From Miscanthus floridulus (Eukaryota > Streptophyta > Magnoliopsida > Poales > Poaceae): a DNA stretch of 64,000 bases. The number at the start of each line of letters is the position of its first letter. Position 1 is the stretch's first letter. The notes under the pieces were generated by a model that saw only the letters and a list, made by a program, of their open reading frames with translations, searched no databases and had not been told where the DNA came from. The stretch covers positions 122,475,259 to 122,539,258 of the forward strand of contig NC_089582.1 of the NCBI RefSeq assembly GCF_019320115.1. The letters are read 5' to 3'. The position numbers were made by a program, and so were the translations under genes. Below are positions 23,301-35,900 of this stretch, one piece after another.

Positions 23301-23861
23301 CAACCATCCCAAGGTTGTGTCGTGCACAAATTTTAAAGCACCCGTACAAACTAAACGAATGATCTTGGAACCAAGCAACCTTCACCATGCTTAAGAGAGC
23401 ATATTAGGCTACCCCTAAGAAGTAAAACATAGTACTAATCTTTAACTAGATTTCTCGAAATAATTGCACAAATCCGGTGCTGTCAAACTATTTTTAAACT
23501 CAAGAATTTTCTGTCTTTAAGCTAGTTTTGATTTCAAGTCCTATTTCTAAGCTATTGGAAACACTAGCTAGCAATGTTATTTTTAAAGCAACTATTTCAT
23601 TGTCATCTATAAAGTTCATACTCCAAACTTTATTTAAGTACCACATATATGTTCTATAGTATTTTTATTTAATAAAAATTGGTTTTAAACCCTACTTGAT
23701 ATACATGAGTTGCGTAATAGCTTCTCGTTTAACATTTTTATTGATCATTTTAAGTTACAAGAAATTTATCTACACATTCCATCACATGCATTATCACATA
23801 AACATGATGCTCATGATAGGGTTTAGTGGTTTGTTTAGGGTGTAACACCGAGGGTGTTATA
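20343..23861 (-). repeat. 3' LTR of Tekay-like element A
   Basis: Plus-strand start TGTGGCAGAACCGCCC, end GTGTAACACCGAGGGTGTTATA. Against the LTR of element B (57078-61154) it lacks about 360 bp after 20660 and a shorter piece near 20430, giving 3519 bp. The protein-like ORFs within it are not conserved between copies and are not genes. Confidence 0.85.
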
Positions 23862-23880
23862 GCTCTACCCCCCTTAAACA
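23862..23880 (-). other. polypurine tract of element A
   Basis: On the minus strand TTTAAGGGGGGTAGAGC directly precedes the 3' LTR. It is the plus-strand DNA priming site. The same tract (TTTAAGGGGGAAGAGC) stands beside the LTR of element B at 61155-61170. Confidence 0.7.
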
Positions 23881-23899
23881 AAATCTCGTCCTGAGATTT

Positions 23900-24508
23900 C
23901 ATGTGTGTGCCTAGTGTGGGAAAGAGATAAGAAATAAACTTTTACTTAACCCATTACCTCGATACTTCAAGGATAAGATGAGGATAATGCTATAGAATAT
24001 AACTCTCCTGTTCTCAAGTTGCTTCGTCCTTCGAATGATTTTGCCATTAGACTTTATAGAATTTTACCACTTTGTTCCTAGTGACTCTTTTTCATTCAAG
24101 ATTTTGACGGGATGCTCAATATAAGAAAAATCAAGTTGGAGAGGGAGTCCTTCAATTTCCACCACTTCATCAAGAACTCGCAAACACTTTTTTAGCTGTG
24201 AGACATGGAAAACATTATGGACTGCTGATAAAATATCCGGGAGTTAGAGACAATAAGCAACAGAATCACACCGCTCCAAAATTTTATGAGGTCCAACATA
24301 ACGAGGAGCTAACTTTCCACAGACTCCAAACTGATGCACACCTCTCATTGAGGATACCTTTTGGTACACATGGCCACCAACTTCAAACTGCAAGGGCCTT
24401 CTCCTCTTGTCCGCATAAGCTTTCTGACGGTTCTGAGCCTCTTTCAAATGACTCTAAATAACACTGACCTGTCCTCTTGTCTCTTTGATAAAATTAGGTC
24501 CAATGTAC
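23900..24508 (-). pseudogene. element A integrase C-terminus and chromodomain
   Basis: Minus-strand: MKEAQNRQKAYADKRRRPL and APRYVGPHKILER (24447-24244) form the integrase C-terminal domain. After a stop come NVFHVSQLKKCL and EHPVKILNEKE, the opening of a chromodomain. A frameshift then leads to RNKVVKFYKV-type sequence. Chromodomains steer integration to marked chromatin. This part was cut from the rest of integrase by the Tat insertion at 24514. Confidence 0.8.
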
Positions 24509-24513
24509 CCATG
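24509..24513. repeat. target duplication CCATG, left copy
   Basis: CCATG at 24509-24513 precedes the Tat 5' LTR, and CCATG at 40282-40286 follows its 3' LTR. The uninterrupted sequence in element B near 61800 (AACCACGGTCACC) shows the pre-insertion site. Confidence 0.85.
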
Positions 24514-25847
24514 TATTGGGTACCACGAAAAGGGGTCCCCTAAGCAACAATCGAAAAAATCGCTTAGACTCCATCAAAGTCAAAGCCAAGGGACAACTAT
24601 TGGCCAAACCTCGACCGTGTTCGAAGCCACCTACTCTCTGCCTCGCCAGAGGCCTCGCACTAGAGGCCTCGGATGGCCTACCAGTTTTTCATCTCGCTCG
24701 AGGCCTTGCACGAAAGGCCTCGGCTGAGGAACCAATTCTCCATCTCGCCCGAGGCCCCGTGCGTATAGCCTCGAACGAGACGCCGATTCTCTGCCTCGCT
24801 CAAGGCCGGCTCGGCAAAACAACCCCATCGCCTCCGCCTCGACCAACTTCTCAGACAAGACATCATGTCCGACCGGCATGTTCGACTGCTCCCGCGATAT
24901 CAGCCGAACAACGGCTCGACACAGCGGTGTGGTCGACTGGACGCCAATCACATCGAAGCCATGCCGTCCAGGATAGGATAGGACAGGGGTTACCAACCAC
25001 TGTGCTCGGTACTATGCCCACGACCAGTGCCCATCCTGCATTGTGCTACCTAACCCCTGCTCCAGAAACAACGCATTGTGTAGAGTCAAGTCCAGGTTAC
25101 TATAGCCTTGGAATTAATGTACAGAACCAACTGCTCCCTCCACGCCTTGACAGTCTACTTCAGGGTCTCGGCAACCTTGGGATTCGTGCCTGTCAAGCCC
25201 CCTACGATGGCTCAGCCTCGGCACCAACTAGGCCTCGGCTCTTCACGTAGTCAACGCATAGCAACCAGCACGTCGCTCGTCGGGCCCTATGTCCAGCCAT
25301 CCCTGAAGCTCCCACGTCGCACAAAGATCGAATGTGACCGGCGCGTTGCTCCAGCACTTCAAGGGTAGGACCACTCCATCAACCATACCACCACAGTAAT
25401 AGGCTACAGGGCTTGGACATGCCGCCTCTGTTCGCACGACGCCACATAGCTAAAACATGTATCACCCCTGTCCCCCCTTCAACTATAAAAGGGAGGGATT
25501 TGGGCCGTTTTAGGGGTGAAGGCGGATGGGTTCATGAGGTAGACGAACACACACTCGACATTCTATAACACGCACGCTTCTCCACCGCCTGAGACCAAGA
25601 TCTCAAGCAATCCACGCCACTCCATGCAGAGACCTAGGACTAGCTCCCACTCTCGCCCTGCTTGTAACCCCCTACTACAAGCATTTCGATGCAAGGAATA
25701 CAAGATCGATCTCTTAGACTGGACGTAGGGCACTCATTGCCCGAACCAGTATAAACCTTGTGACTCTTTGTATCACCATCTGGGATTAGGGGCACGCAGT
25801 ATGTTTTTACTAGTTGGTTGAGGGTCCGTCGGTCCAAAACACCGATA
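24514..25847 (+). repeat. 5' LTR of the Tat element
   Basis: 1334 bp, starting TATTGGGTACCACG (TG mutated to TA) and ending CAAAACACCGATA (CA mutated to TA). It aligns end to end with the 3' LTR (1330 bp) with scattered base differences. Confidence 0.92.
25484..25490 (+). promoter_or_regulatory. TATA box of the Tat 5' LTR
   Basis: TATAAAA in CAACTATAAAAGGGAGGG, about 360 bp before the LTR end. It is conserved at 39918-39924 in the 3' LTR. It is the likely start point for element RNA. Confidence 0.65.
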
Positions 25848-25866
25848 GTTGGTGCGCCAAGTAGGG
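25848..25866 (+). other. primer-binding site region of the Tat element
   Basis: GTTGGTGCGCCAAGTAGGG follows the LTR directly. It resembles the TGGCGCGCCAGGTAGG-type sites seen in grass Tat elements. I did not assign the tRNA. Confidence 0.5.
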
Positions 25867-26144
25867 GCTTTGTATGTCAGCTTCATCTCCCTAACAAGTT
25901 CTAGATGGCAGATCCCGTATGACCACGATGTCTCGGCACGGTGATCTAGTTCGGGAGCCTAGAGTTCATGTCTCTAGGATGTGAGTATGATATGGTACTT
26001 CTCACACCCCGGGCCCCACCGACCGATGATGACGTCACGCACCCGCAGCCCAGGCGTAGGCGGTGCCCGGGCGGCCGCTCTCGTCGCGCTCGCCAGGCAC
26101 GATGTGAGCGGGGCCACCCCGACACCATGTGAACTTAGGGCAAC

Positions 26145-28110
26145 ATGCCGCTCTCCATTGGTATCCCACACCCAGCTATTGGCACAAGGTCCCTAGTTGG
26201 GGACCTATCTAGCCTGAGCCTAGACAAGGGAAAGACGCCGGTGGCGCACGACGACGCCCCGACATCAAGCTCTGCCCTGTCACATCCTGAGGAGTCGACT
26301 TCGGCAGAGCAAAGCCTGGCGATGGCACCATCCCCGTATCCCTTCGGGTTGAGAAATGCCGCCGCCACCTATGCTTTCGCCTATGCTTCTGCTCACGCAG
26401 AGCCCTCGGAATGTTACCGACGCTTCGCCCTTGACTTTGGCACCACGACTTCTACTCACTCCCACACTGACTCCTCGAAGGAGGACGAGGCGTGGGCCGG
26501 AGCGGACTTCTCCAGACTTCATGACCCTGAAGCCATGCACCGCTTCCTGGCCATGAGCGACTACTACTTCGGCTACTCCGACTCTGATGACGAAGGCACT
26601 TATGATCCCACTCGTGAGTGCTTCCACGTCAGACTTGAGATGCCGAGCATAGGCGATGAGGACAAGGGGGTAGGCAACCATACCCCGCTTCGCTAGGGAG
26701 CGGGCGATGCCATGCCCTCACGCATTGTCCCACCAGCAGCGTGGAATGAGAGCCTCACCCTCGGACAACTTTGACACCCGGACCTAGAGCTGCTCCGTGA
26801 GCTTCAGGCCAAGGTCGAGCAAGACCAACTCCTTCTGCAACAGCTCCGAGACACTCTTGAGTAGGAGCAGTAGGGTCGTGGTGATGGTGAAGGAGCCTAG
26901 TGGAGGGCCCAGGACGTCCACCACCGCATCAACGACGACGAAGGGGGTGAGCAACCCCCAATCTTCAATCACGCTAGCCAGAACGTCACGGCTGCGGCAA
27001 TGCTAGTCCGAACGATGCCCAAACCCTCTACTATGGAGGGGCAACGGGTCCGCGGTGAGCTCCGGGATCTCCTCGAGACCACCACGGTGCAGCAGGCCAA
27101 AAGTTCCGCCTCCTAACGGCGCAGAGGTGCCTCAGACCTTCCCACGGCACTACCTCAATAGGACAGGGAGGCCTTGGCTCATCCCGAACCCACTCGCGCA
27201 TCGACGATCAATAGGGTCTCCTTGCTGCACGACTGCCTCAGCAACCAACGCGAGGCACAGGGCGACCATGAAGCGATCAGTAGGCGACGGCGACACAACA
27301 ATGAGGGGCCCGCCCGGGGCTACCATCCACATCGAGGTGGCCGCTACGATAGCGGGGAAGACCGCAGTCCTTCCCCTGAGCCGCCTGGCCCTCGAGTTTT
27401 TAGCAGAGCTATCCGCGTTGCTCATTTCCTGGCCCGGTTTTGGCAACCGTCCAACCTCACGAAGTACAGTGGCGAGACCAACCCTGAACTTTGGCTGGCC
27501 GATTACCGCCTAGCTTGTCAGCTAGGTGGCGCGGACGATGACCTGCTCATCATCCACAATCTCCCATTGTTCTTGTCAGACTCGGCGTGAGCCTGGCTTG
27601 AACATCTCCCTCCCTCATAGATCCACGACTGGCACGACTTAGTAAGGGTCTTTGTCGAGAACTTTTAGGGCACATATGTGCGCCCTAGGAACTCCTAGGA
27701 CCTCAAAAGTTGTCGCCAGGGCCCAGACGAGTCTCTCCAAGACTTCATTCGGCGCTTCTCCAAGAAATGCACTGAGCTGCCAAGCGTTGGCGACTCGGAA
27801 ATCATCCAAGCTTTCCTTTCCAGCACCACCTGCTAAGACCTAGTCCGAGAATTAGGCTAGAACATACCAACCTCGGCGGCCGCACTCCTCGACATCGCCA
27901 CCAACTTTGCCTCAGGCGAAGAGGCTGTTGGGGCCATCTTCCCCGATGACGACGCCAAGGGGAAGTGGAGGGACGAGGCCCCCGGGGCCTCGGCTCCCCA
28001 CCTCCCCAAGAAAAAGAAAAAGGGCCACCAGGGGAAACTGGAAGTCCTTGAAGCCGGCCTAGTCGCGGCCGCAGAGCGCAAAAATCCCTAAGGCCCCAGA
28101 GGCCCCGGGT
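26145..28110 (+). pseudogene. Tat gag region, decayed
   Basis: The first frame (26145-26696) is acidic and ends at TAG. A second (27174-27590) carries the retrotransposon-Gag segment (FLARFWQPSNLTKYSGETN, ELWLADYRLAC) and ends at TGA in the middle of the domain. Further Gag-like sequence continues to about 28110 with more stops, including the Lys-rich stretch near 28000. It would encode the particle protein. Confidence 0.75.
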
Positions 28111-28121
28111 TCTTTGACGAC

Positions 28122-29087
28122 ATGCTCAAGAAACTTTGTCCTTATCAGCAGGGTCCGGTGAAGCATGCCCTCGAAGAGTGCACCGTGCTCCGGCATTACT
28201 ACACCAAGCTTGGGCTCCCCAACGACGATGCCAAGAAGAAGGGTGCCAGCGACAAGGACAACGACAAGGACGATGGATTCCCTGAAGTGCACAACGCCTT
28301 CATGATTTTTGGCGGGCCTTTAGCGAGCCTCACGGCACACCAGCAGAAGAGGGAATGCCAGGAGGTCTTCTCAGTGAAGGTGGCTGCTCCCCGGTACCTA
28401 AACTGGTCTTGGGAGGCAATCACCTTCGACCGGGACGACCATCTTGATTACGTCCCGAACCCCAGGCAGTACCCACTTGTCGTCGACCCCATCATCGGCA
28501 ATACCCAACTCACTAAGGTATTGATGGACAGAGGCAGCGGCCTCAACATCCTCTACGCCAACACCCTGGAGCTCCTAGAGCTCGACCAGTCGTAGCTCTG
28601 GGGTGGCGCCGCGCCTTTCCATGGCATCATGCCGGGGAAACGCACGTGGCCCCTCGGGCGCATCGACCTACCCGTCTGCTTTGGTACTCCTTCCAACTAC
28701 CGCAAGGAGGTCCTCACCTTCAAGGTGGTTGGGTTCAACAGAACCTACCATGCCATCTTGGGGCGACCGTGCTACGCCAAGTTCATGGCGGTCCCCAACT
28801 ACACATACCTCAAGCTCAAGATGCCGGGCCCCAATAGCGTCATCACTATCGAGTCCACGTATGAGCATGCATATGACTACAATGTCGAGTGCATCAAGTA
28901 CGCTGAGGCTATCATGGAGGCCGAGACCCTTATCGTCAACCTCGACCAACTCGACAGCAAGGTGCCCGACCCCAAGCGTCACACTGAGACTTTGGAGCCC
29001 ACGGAGGCTATCAAACTCGTCCCGGTCAATCTCACCTGCCCCGACGATCGAGCACTGAGGATCAGTGCCACCCTCGACATCAAATAG
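28122..29087 (+). pseudogene. Tat aspartic protease region
   Basis: Frame 28122-28595 carries the likely protease site LMDRGSGLNILY, where the family normally has D-G-G-S; the first Gly is Arg here. A TAG at 28593 separates it from 28629-29087, which has RIDLPVCFGT and YHAILGRPCYAKFMAVPN, the protease-RT linker of Tat elements. Protease would cut the Gag-Pol polyprotein. A further TAG lies at 29085. Confidence 0.8.
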
Positions 29088-29093
29088 GAAGCC

Positions 29094-30496
29094 GTGCTCG
29101 TCGACTTTCTCCGTGTGAATGCCGATATGTTCGCATGGAGTCCCTCGTACATGCCAGGCATACCGAGGGAAGTCGCCGAGCATGCCTTAGACATCCGGGC
29201 CGACTCCAGGCCAGTGAAGCAGCGCCTACGCCAATTCGACGAGGAAAAGCACAGAGCCATCGGCAAGGAGGTGCAGAAGCTTTTGGCGCTCGGATTCATC
29301 AAAGAAGTGTCCCATCTAAAGTGGTTAGCTAACCCTGTGTTAGTCAAAAAGAAAAATGGGAAGTGGAGGATGTGTGTAGACTACACCGGTTTGAATAAAG
29401 CCTGTCTGAAAGTCCCTTTCCCATTACCTCAGATTGACCAAATCGTTGACTCCACTACGGGATGTGAAACCCTATCTTTCCTTGATGCGTATTCCAGTTA
29501 CCATCAAATCAAGATGAAAGAGTCCAACCAGCTCGTGACTTCTTTTATCATGCCATTCAGCATGTACTGCTATGTGACTATGCCATTTGGCCTCAGAAAT
29601 GCAGGGGCCATATACCAGCGGTGCATGACCTAGGTATTTGGTGAGCACATCGGGTGAACCATCGAGGCCTATGTGGACGACATCGTGGTCAAGTCTAGAA
29701 AGGCCGAGGATCTCGTCGATGACCTGGAGATAGCCTTCAAATGCCTTAGAGAAAAGGGCATCAAGCTCAACCTCGAGAAGTGTGTGTTCGGGGTTCCCCG
29801 AGGCATGCTCTTGGGATTCATAGTCTCGGAACACGGCATCGAGGCCAACCCAAAGAAGGTCTCGCCCGTGACCAACATGGGACCGATCCGAGACCTCAAG
29901 GGAGTACAGAAGGTTATGGGATGCCTTGTGGCTCTGAGCCGCTTCATCTCACGCCTTGGCGAAAAAGGCTTGCCTCTATACCGCCTCTTGAGGAAATCGG
30001 AACCCTTTTTGTGGACCCCCGAGGCCGAAGAAGCCCTCGTCAAACTCAAGGCATTGCTCACTAATCCTCCCGTCCTAGTACCGCCAGCCAAGGGCGTGGC
30101 TCTCTTACTTTATGTCACCGCAACGACCCAAGTGATCAGCGTGGCCATAGTAGCCGAGAGGTAGGAAGAGGGGCATGCTCTACCTATCCAATGACCTATT
30201 TACTTTATCAGCAAAGTGCTCTCCAAGACCAAGACACGCTATCCCCACATCCAGAAACTAATCTATGCCATAGTCTTGTCTCGACGCCTGGTAACCATGG
30301 TGTCATCTTTCCCCCTAGGGAGATAATCCATAACCGGGAGGCCTCGGGTAGGATAGCCAAGTGGGCCATCGAGCTCATGGGGGAGGCTTTGTCCTTTGCG
30401 CCTAGGAAAGCGATCAAATCTCAGGTCTTGGCCGATTTCATGGCAGAGTGGACCAACACCCAACTACCACCTGCCCTAGTCCAGGTAGAATGCTAG
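29094..30496 (+). pseudogene. Tat reverse transcriptase
   Basis: Reading in one frame with TAG and TGA breaks (29631, 29655, 30162, 30494), the RT fingers/palm sequence is clear: PVLVKKKNGKWRMCVDYTGL, LPQIDQIVDST, FLDAYSSYHQIKMKE, MPFGLRNAGA and the catalytic AYVDDIVVKS at about 29670-29700. The thumb and connection (MLLGFIVSEHGIEANPKK) follow. RT copies element RNA to DNA. The YVDD box is intact although the frame is broken. Confidence 0.9.
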
Positions 30497-30499
30497 ACC

Positions 30500-31150
30500 A
30501 TGTACTTTGATGGGTCCCTAATGAAGACCAGGGCAGGCGCGGGTCTGCTCTTCATCTCGCCCCTCAGAGTACATATGCACTACATGATTCAGCTCCACTT
30601 CGCCACCTCCAACAATGCAGCTAAATACGAAGCCCTCATCAATGGCTTGCAGATCATCGTCGAACTTGGAGTACAGCGCCTCGACGTGCGGGGCGACTCA
30701 TAGCTTGTCGTTGATCAGGTGATGAAGGAGTCAAACTGCCACGACCCCAAGATGGAGGCGTACTGTAAGCTGGTATGTCACCTTGAAGACAAGTTTGATG
30801 GTCTCGAACTTAACCACGTCACGCGCAAATTCAATGAGGCCACGGATGAACTAGCAAAGATGGCATCGGCACGGGCCTCGGTTCCCCCGAACGTTTTCGC
30901 CAGAGACCTCCGTAAGCCTTCCATCAACCACACCTTGGCGGTGGGAGAGGGCCCATCGATCGAGCCCACCGCAGGGCTCGAGGCCCCCTCCATCGCCGAG
31001 ACCCCTTCGGCCAAGCCCAAGGTGATGGAAGTCAACACGGAACCTCCTGAGGTCGACCAGGGCATGGACTGGCGGGTCCCGCTCCTTGATTGCCTCATTC
31101 GAGGGGAGCTTCCCACAGATAGGACCGAAGCCCGATGGCTTGCACGATGA
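30500..31150 (+). pseudogene. Tat RNase H domain
   Basis: MYFDGSLMKTRAGAGLLFISP, NNAAKYEALINGL and LDVRGDS (then TAG at 30701) are the RNase H core with its acidic residues (FDGS, YEAL, GDS). The tail (TRKFNEATDELAKMAS) matches the end of the domain. It removes RNA from the RNA-DNA hybrid. A TGA at 31148 leads into the integrase zinc-finger region, which is read in shifted frames. Confidence 0.85.
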
Positions 31151-31455
31151 GCCAAAGCTTATGTCCTTAGCGACGGCAAGTTGTACCGGCGAAGCCCATC
31201 TGGCATCCTCCAATAATGCATCACTACCGAGGCAGGTCGAGCCCTACTTTGGGACTTACATGCGGGAGCCTGTGGGCACCATGCGGTGCCTCGAACGCTC
31301 GTCGAAAACGCCTTCTGCTAAGGATTCTACTAGCCAAGGCGGTTGCCGATGCCACCAAGCTAGTACGCTCCTACGAGGGATGCCAGTACTATGCGTGGCA
31401 AATGCACCTCCTGGCCCAAGCCCTTCAAACCATCCCCATTACATGACCCTTCACC

Positions 31456-32304
31456 GTGTGGGGGCTGGACATGGTTGGGCCTCTACAGAAAGCCCCCGAG
31501 GGCTACACCCATCTGTTGGTAGCAATCGATAAATTCTCTAAGTGGATTGAGGCTCATCCGATCAATCAAATCAAATCTGAACAAGCGGTGCAGTTCTTCA
31601 CTGATATCATCCATAGGTTCGGGGTCCCAAACACCATCAACACTGACAACGGGACGCAATTCACCGACTGCAAGTTCTTGACGTTCTGCGATGACCACCA
31701 CATCCATGTGGCCTGGTCAGCCGTGGGACACCCTAGGACAAATGGCCAAGTAGAACATGCCAATGGCATGATCCTACAGGGCCTCAAGCTAAGAATATAC
31801 AACCAGTTAAAAAAGTTTGGCAAGAAATGGCTTGTCGAACTCCCATTAGTCATCTAGAGTCTAAGGAATACCCCAAGCCGAGCCACGGGGTTCACACCGT
31901 TCTTCCTGGTCTATAGGGCCGAAGCCATCCTCTCCACTAACTTGGAGTATGGTTCCCTAAGGCTTTGAGCCTACAACGAGCAGAGCAACCGCACTACCCA
32001 TGAGGACACCCTCGACCAACTAGAGGAAGCCTAAGACGTTGCATTGCTACATTCGGCTAAATACCAGCAAGCTCTATGGCGCTATCAAGCCCGACGCGTT
32101 CGAAGCCGAGACCTAAAGGTGGGTGACCTGGTGCTGAGGCTGAGGCAGAGCAACAAGGGCCGCCACAAGCTGACCCCGCCATGGGAAGGACCGTACATCG
32201 TCGCCCAAGTGCTGAAGCCCAGGACCTACAAGCTAGCCAACAAGAAGGGTGAAATCCTCACCAACGCTTGGAACATAGAACAGTTACATCACTTTTACCC
32301 TTAA
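31456..32304 (+). pseudogene. Tat integrase core and C-terminal domain
   Basis: Frame 31456-31857 holds the catalytic core with all three acidic residues: WGLDMVGP, NTDNGTQF and NGQVEHAN. It ends at TAG. After further stops, 32044-32304 holds the C-terminal domain (YQARRVRSRDLKVGDLVLR, WEGPYIVAQVLKPRTYKL) and ends in a natural-looking TAA. No chromodomain follows, in keeping with the Tat lineage. Confidence 0.87.
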
Positions 32305-32930
32305 AATTTCCAAGCATTGTATACATTGTTTCTCGGAATACAATTAAGAAGCGTTCTTTAGTTGTTCTAATTTTTCAAGAAACACACCGAGCCCATCACG
32401 GGCCTCGGCATTACGATAACACCATAAGGGACACTCAGCTCTACCTCTGTAGAGGTGCCTACTACGGGGCTCGCATAGGACACGGCTCTGCCTCTGTAGA
32501 ACTGAACCTCCCTCGGGGGCTAGAAGGGGGGACTCCCCCCTAAGTCCCATGCACCACTTTTTAGTTGTTTTTCGAAAAAAAATCCTACGCCAAACTCTCT
32601 AGCATGCTCTAACAAGTCAATTGTGAAAAAACCTAAGGACCAAAAGACTGTCTCAAGGCTAGAAGGCTGGCTGAGTCATGAGACGGCCTATGCATCCGGG
32701 CTACGACACTCCCTCACCACCTTTTGCCCGAGGGGCAGCTTAGGCTCCAAGGAAGTTTTTTGCAAGAAACTTGTTCAGAAACGAGACAGAGGGCAGAGGC
32801 TCGAAAATATAATGAAAAATGATTAAAGAAGCGTAGTCACACGATTACTTTAAAAAGGCCTCGATGGCCACCAGCGTTATGGTAGGGTAACATAATCCCT
32901 AATCTATTTACATGGCCTCTCGGGCCTAGG
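32305..32930. other. untranslated spacer between Tat pol and antisense ORF
   Basis: GC-moderate sequence after the pol TAA. Only short unsupported ORFs are present. It contains two near-identical CTCTACCTCTGTAGA/CTCTGCCTCTGTAGA words near 32440-32490. Confidence 0.4.
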
Positions 32931-35900
32931 TCAAGACTCAAGGTCTCCAGCATCGGCGGATGACATAGGAGGGACCACCTCCTCTTCGAACAGTTTGGCC
33001 AGCGCCATGCCAGGGCCCTCCGCCACCTCCATCAGCTTTGTGACCTCCTCATTGGCCTCCCCATCATCATCAGGTAGGACGTAGCCATCGCTGATGGCCT
33101 TGAGGTCGACACTGATGTAGTGCAAGTTGATGACGGCTAGGGCATGCTTAACGCCCGTATGCAGCGCCCCTCGGAGTTGCTCGTGCACTTGGCCGCTCAA
33201 CGCAATCAGACAGCTCCTGAGGGAGCTTCCTGACTAGACGCCCTCGACTTCTAGGGCCTCACAGGTGGTATGGGCGGCACTCTTCAGTGCATCGTGCTTC
33301 CCGATCTCGGTCTCAAGCACCGCCTGCACTATGACGGAGGCCTCGGCTGCCCGGGTGACCTTCTCCAGCTCTGCGCCAAAAGCAACGGAATGTGGTTGAG
33401 CACAAAGGAAAATAAGCCAAATAGGGGCGGAAGCCTGCGGGACTCACCCTCGGCCTTCTCCTCCTAGCATCGGGCCTCGGTCCAGGAGGCCTCGGCTTTC
33501 TCCTTCCAGCGCTGGGCCTCGACCCAAGAAGCCTCGGCCTTCTCCTTTAGGCGCTGGACCTCGACCCGAGAAGTCTTGGCCACCCTAGAAGCCTCTCCCT
33601 CTAGCTCTGTATCACACCAAGGAGTTAGGGGCCAAACACAAGAAAAACAAATAAAACAAGGGGAATAAGGCTCACCCTCGGCCTTTCCCCTCCAGACCAT
33701 GGCCTCGGTCCAAGAAGCCTCAGCCGCCTTGAGGGCCTCATCCAAGGCACCTTTCGTCAGCTGGTGTGCACCCTGCTCTGTCCCCAGCTGCCCAACAAGG
33801 GCCTTGGCAGAGGCTGTGGCTTCTTTAGCCCGAGACCTAAAGGCGTCTTGATCACCGGCTATGTGGGTCAGCTCCTCCTCTAACTCCTTGACCTGCGCCG
33901 CCAAGGGGGTGACCTGCTCCTGAGCCACCACCGCCGTTGCCTTCATGTCAGCACCACATAGGCGGAGGTCCTCCACCTCCGTGCTCCATGTCGACAGAAG
34001 TTTGTTGGCATGGGCAAGCAGGTCCTTCTACCACTGGAGCTAGTCCCAGACATCTCTCTCCCACCGGAGAAAGACTGACTTCCCAAGGGACCGAGTCTCG
34101 AGCTCCTAGATAGGCAAAACAGGGGTCATTCACTACAAGAAAACTCAGAAAAAGATGACACCACATGAGAAAAGAAGGCACAAACCTAGGTGACCCTGGG
34201 TAGATCGTCGGCCACTACGGACAGCGCCGTCCGCAGTGACCGCTCCACCAACTGGTGGTATTGCTCGAAGGTGTCCCAGTGCTCGCCCTCGGCCGCATCC
34301 TCGAGAGCGAACAGAGGCTCCCCCTTAGGGTCATCTCGACTCTGCCATAGGACACGTGGGTGGTCCCACCCGTGGGGCTCGGGCCGTACCCGCACGAGGG
34401 CCAAGCTTCCCTCGCCTGGGGTTGGAGCCGGCTGCTCCATGGTGCTGGCCACCTCGGCGTCGACCACCTCCTGTGCCCGAAAAGTATCGTCAAATGAGAT
34501 CGGATGGACCTCCACCTCCCGGGCGCTCTCTCCCAGCAGCGGCAGGCCTTGGACCAGGAGTGCCACCGAGGCCTCCGCCGCCTTCATCCCCACTTCCTGG
34601 GCCACCAGCTTCATCGCGCTCACGTCGGCCTCCACCACCATGGCCTCGGTGGTCCCGGGGGCTCCGGCCCCTACCACCACAGCCTCGGCGGTCCTAGGCA
34701 CCCCGGCCTCCGTCGCCTCGGCCTCAGAGGCCCGGGGGGCCTCAACCTCGGTGGCCTCAGCAACTGAGGGCGCCTCGGCCCCATCTGACTCACAAGCCTC
34801 GGCCTCGCGGGGCGGTGGCGCTCCCTCCCTCGTCTGTGTCGGGGTCACCTCGGCAGCCTCCCCTTGGGTGACCGACTCCTTCGGGTCAGCCCTCGCCGAT
34901 GCCACACCATGTTGCATGGTGGCTTGCACCTCCACCACCTAGTGGGTAGTGGAGCTGAGGCTCACCTTGAGCACCTTAAGTGGCACCAAGGCGGGCACAT
35001 CCGCAGGACGCTTCCGGCTGAAGACAAGGGACTTACAGGGTTAGCATATGACCGAAGGACAAACGGAAGATGCTGCAACTATGCCAAAAAATGCTTACCT
35101 TGAGCGGGGCTACAACTATTTTGGCACGGTGACCCTCCTCTGCGCAGGCGGTGGCGGCGGTGGAGGCACGACCTCTGTATCCGCCGATGCCGATTGGTCC
35201 TCGACTGACCCCGGCAGCCCTCGGTCCTTTGCGGGGGCAGTTGCGTCACCCTCGCCGCCACCTGCTCCACCGCTGCCATCGAGCCCATAGGGCTAACGAC
35301 ATGCTTTCCCAACACCCACGCCTCAGGTGTGTCGGCCTTAGCCCTAGGGCAGGCGATCACTGGCCCCGAGGCGTCTCCTCCTCCTCCTGGGAGTGCGTGG
35401 GCTACTTGCTGACGCCTCGGGCACTGTCTCCCCGACGTCAGGGAGATGGTCCAGGGGACCTCGCCCCATCTCGCTCTTGTCATCTCCATCCAAAGCGTTC
35501 GTCGACAGTGACGGCGACGGAGATGCCTCCAACGAGAGACCGTCCTACCTCTGCTGCCGGCGACGCTTCTCTAGTCCCTCACGTGCGAGGATCTTCCTTA
35601 TATGCTTTGCCTCCTTGGTGTCCTTTCGCCTCTTCTGTGCCTCAGCGTGCGCCCGATTCACCACCCGCCATGCTGTGTCCTCGGGAATGGGCGGTGGGGA
35701 GGCTCGCACGTCCCTTATCCCCTGTAGGAACGGCGAACGCAAATAAAGGACCAGAAAACAGTAAGGAACGAGGAGGCCTCGGGGGCCGCTGCAGCGCATG
35801 ACTTACCAAAGAGAAGTAGCCCCACGATGGGTGCATCGCAATAGGGGCTAGACCACCGCTCCTCAGCTTCCCATCCACCGTCTCCCTCACCCAACTTAGA

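Noticed and set aside
22853..23388. Overlapping frames of about 170 codons on both strands in the element A 3' LTR
   Set aside because: The matching regions of the other two LTR copies do not keep these frames; this is LTR non-coding sequence.
34190..34942. 250-codon plus-strand frame
   Set aside because: It mirrors the Ala/Glu-rich exon of the Tat antisense ORF and has Ser/Thr/Ala composition without motifs.
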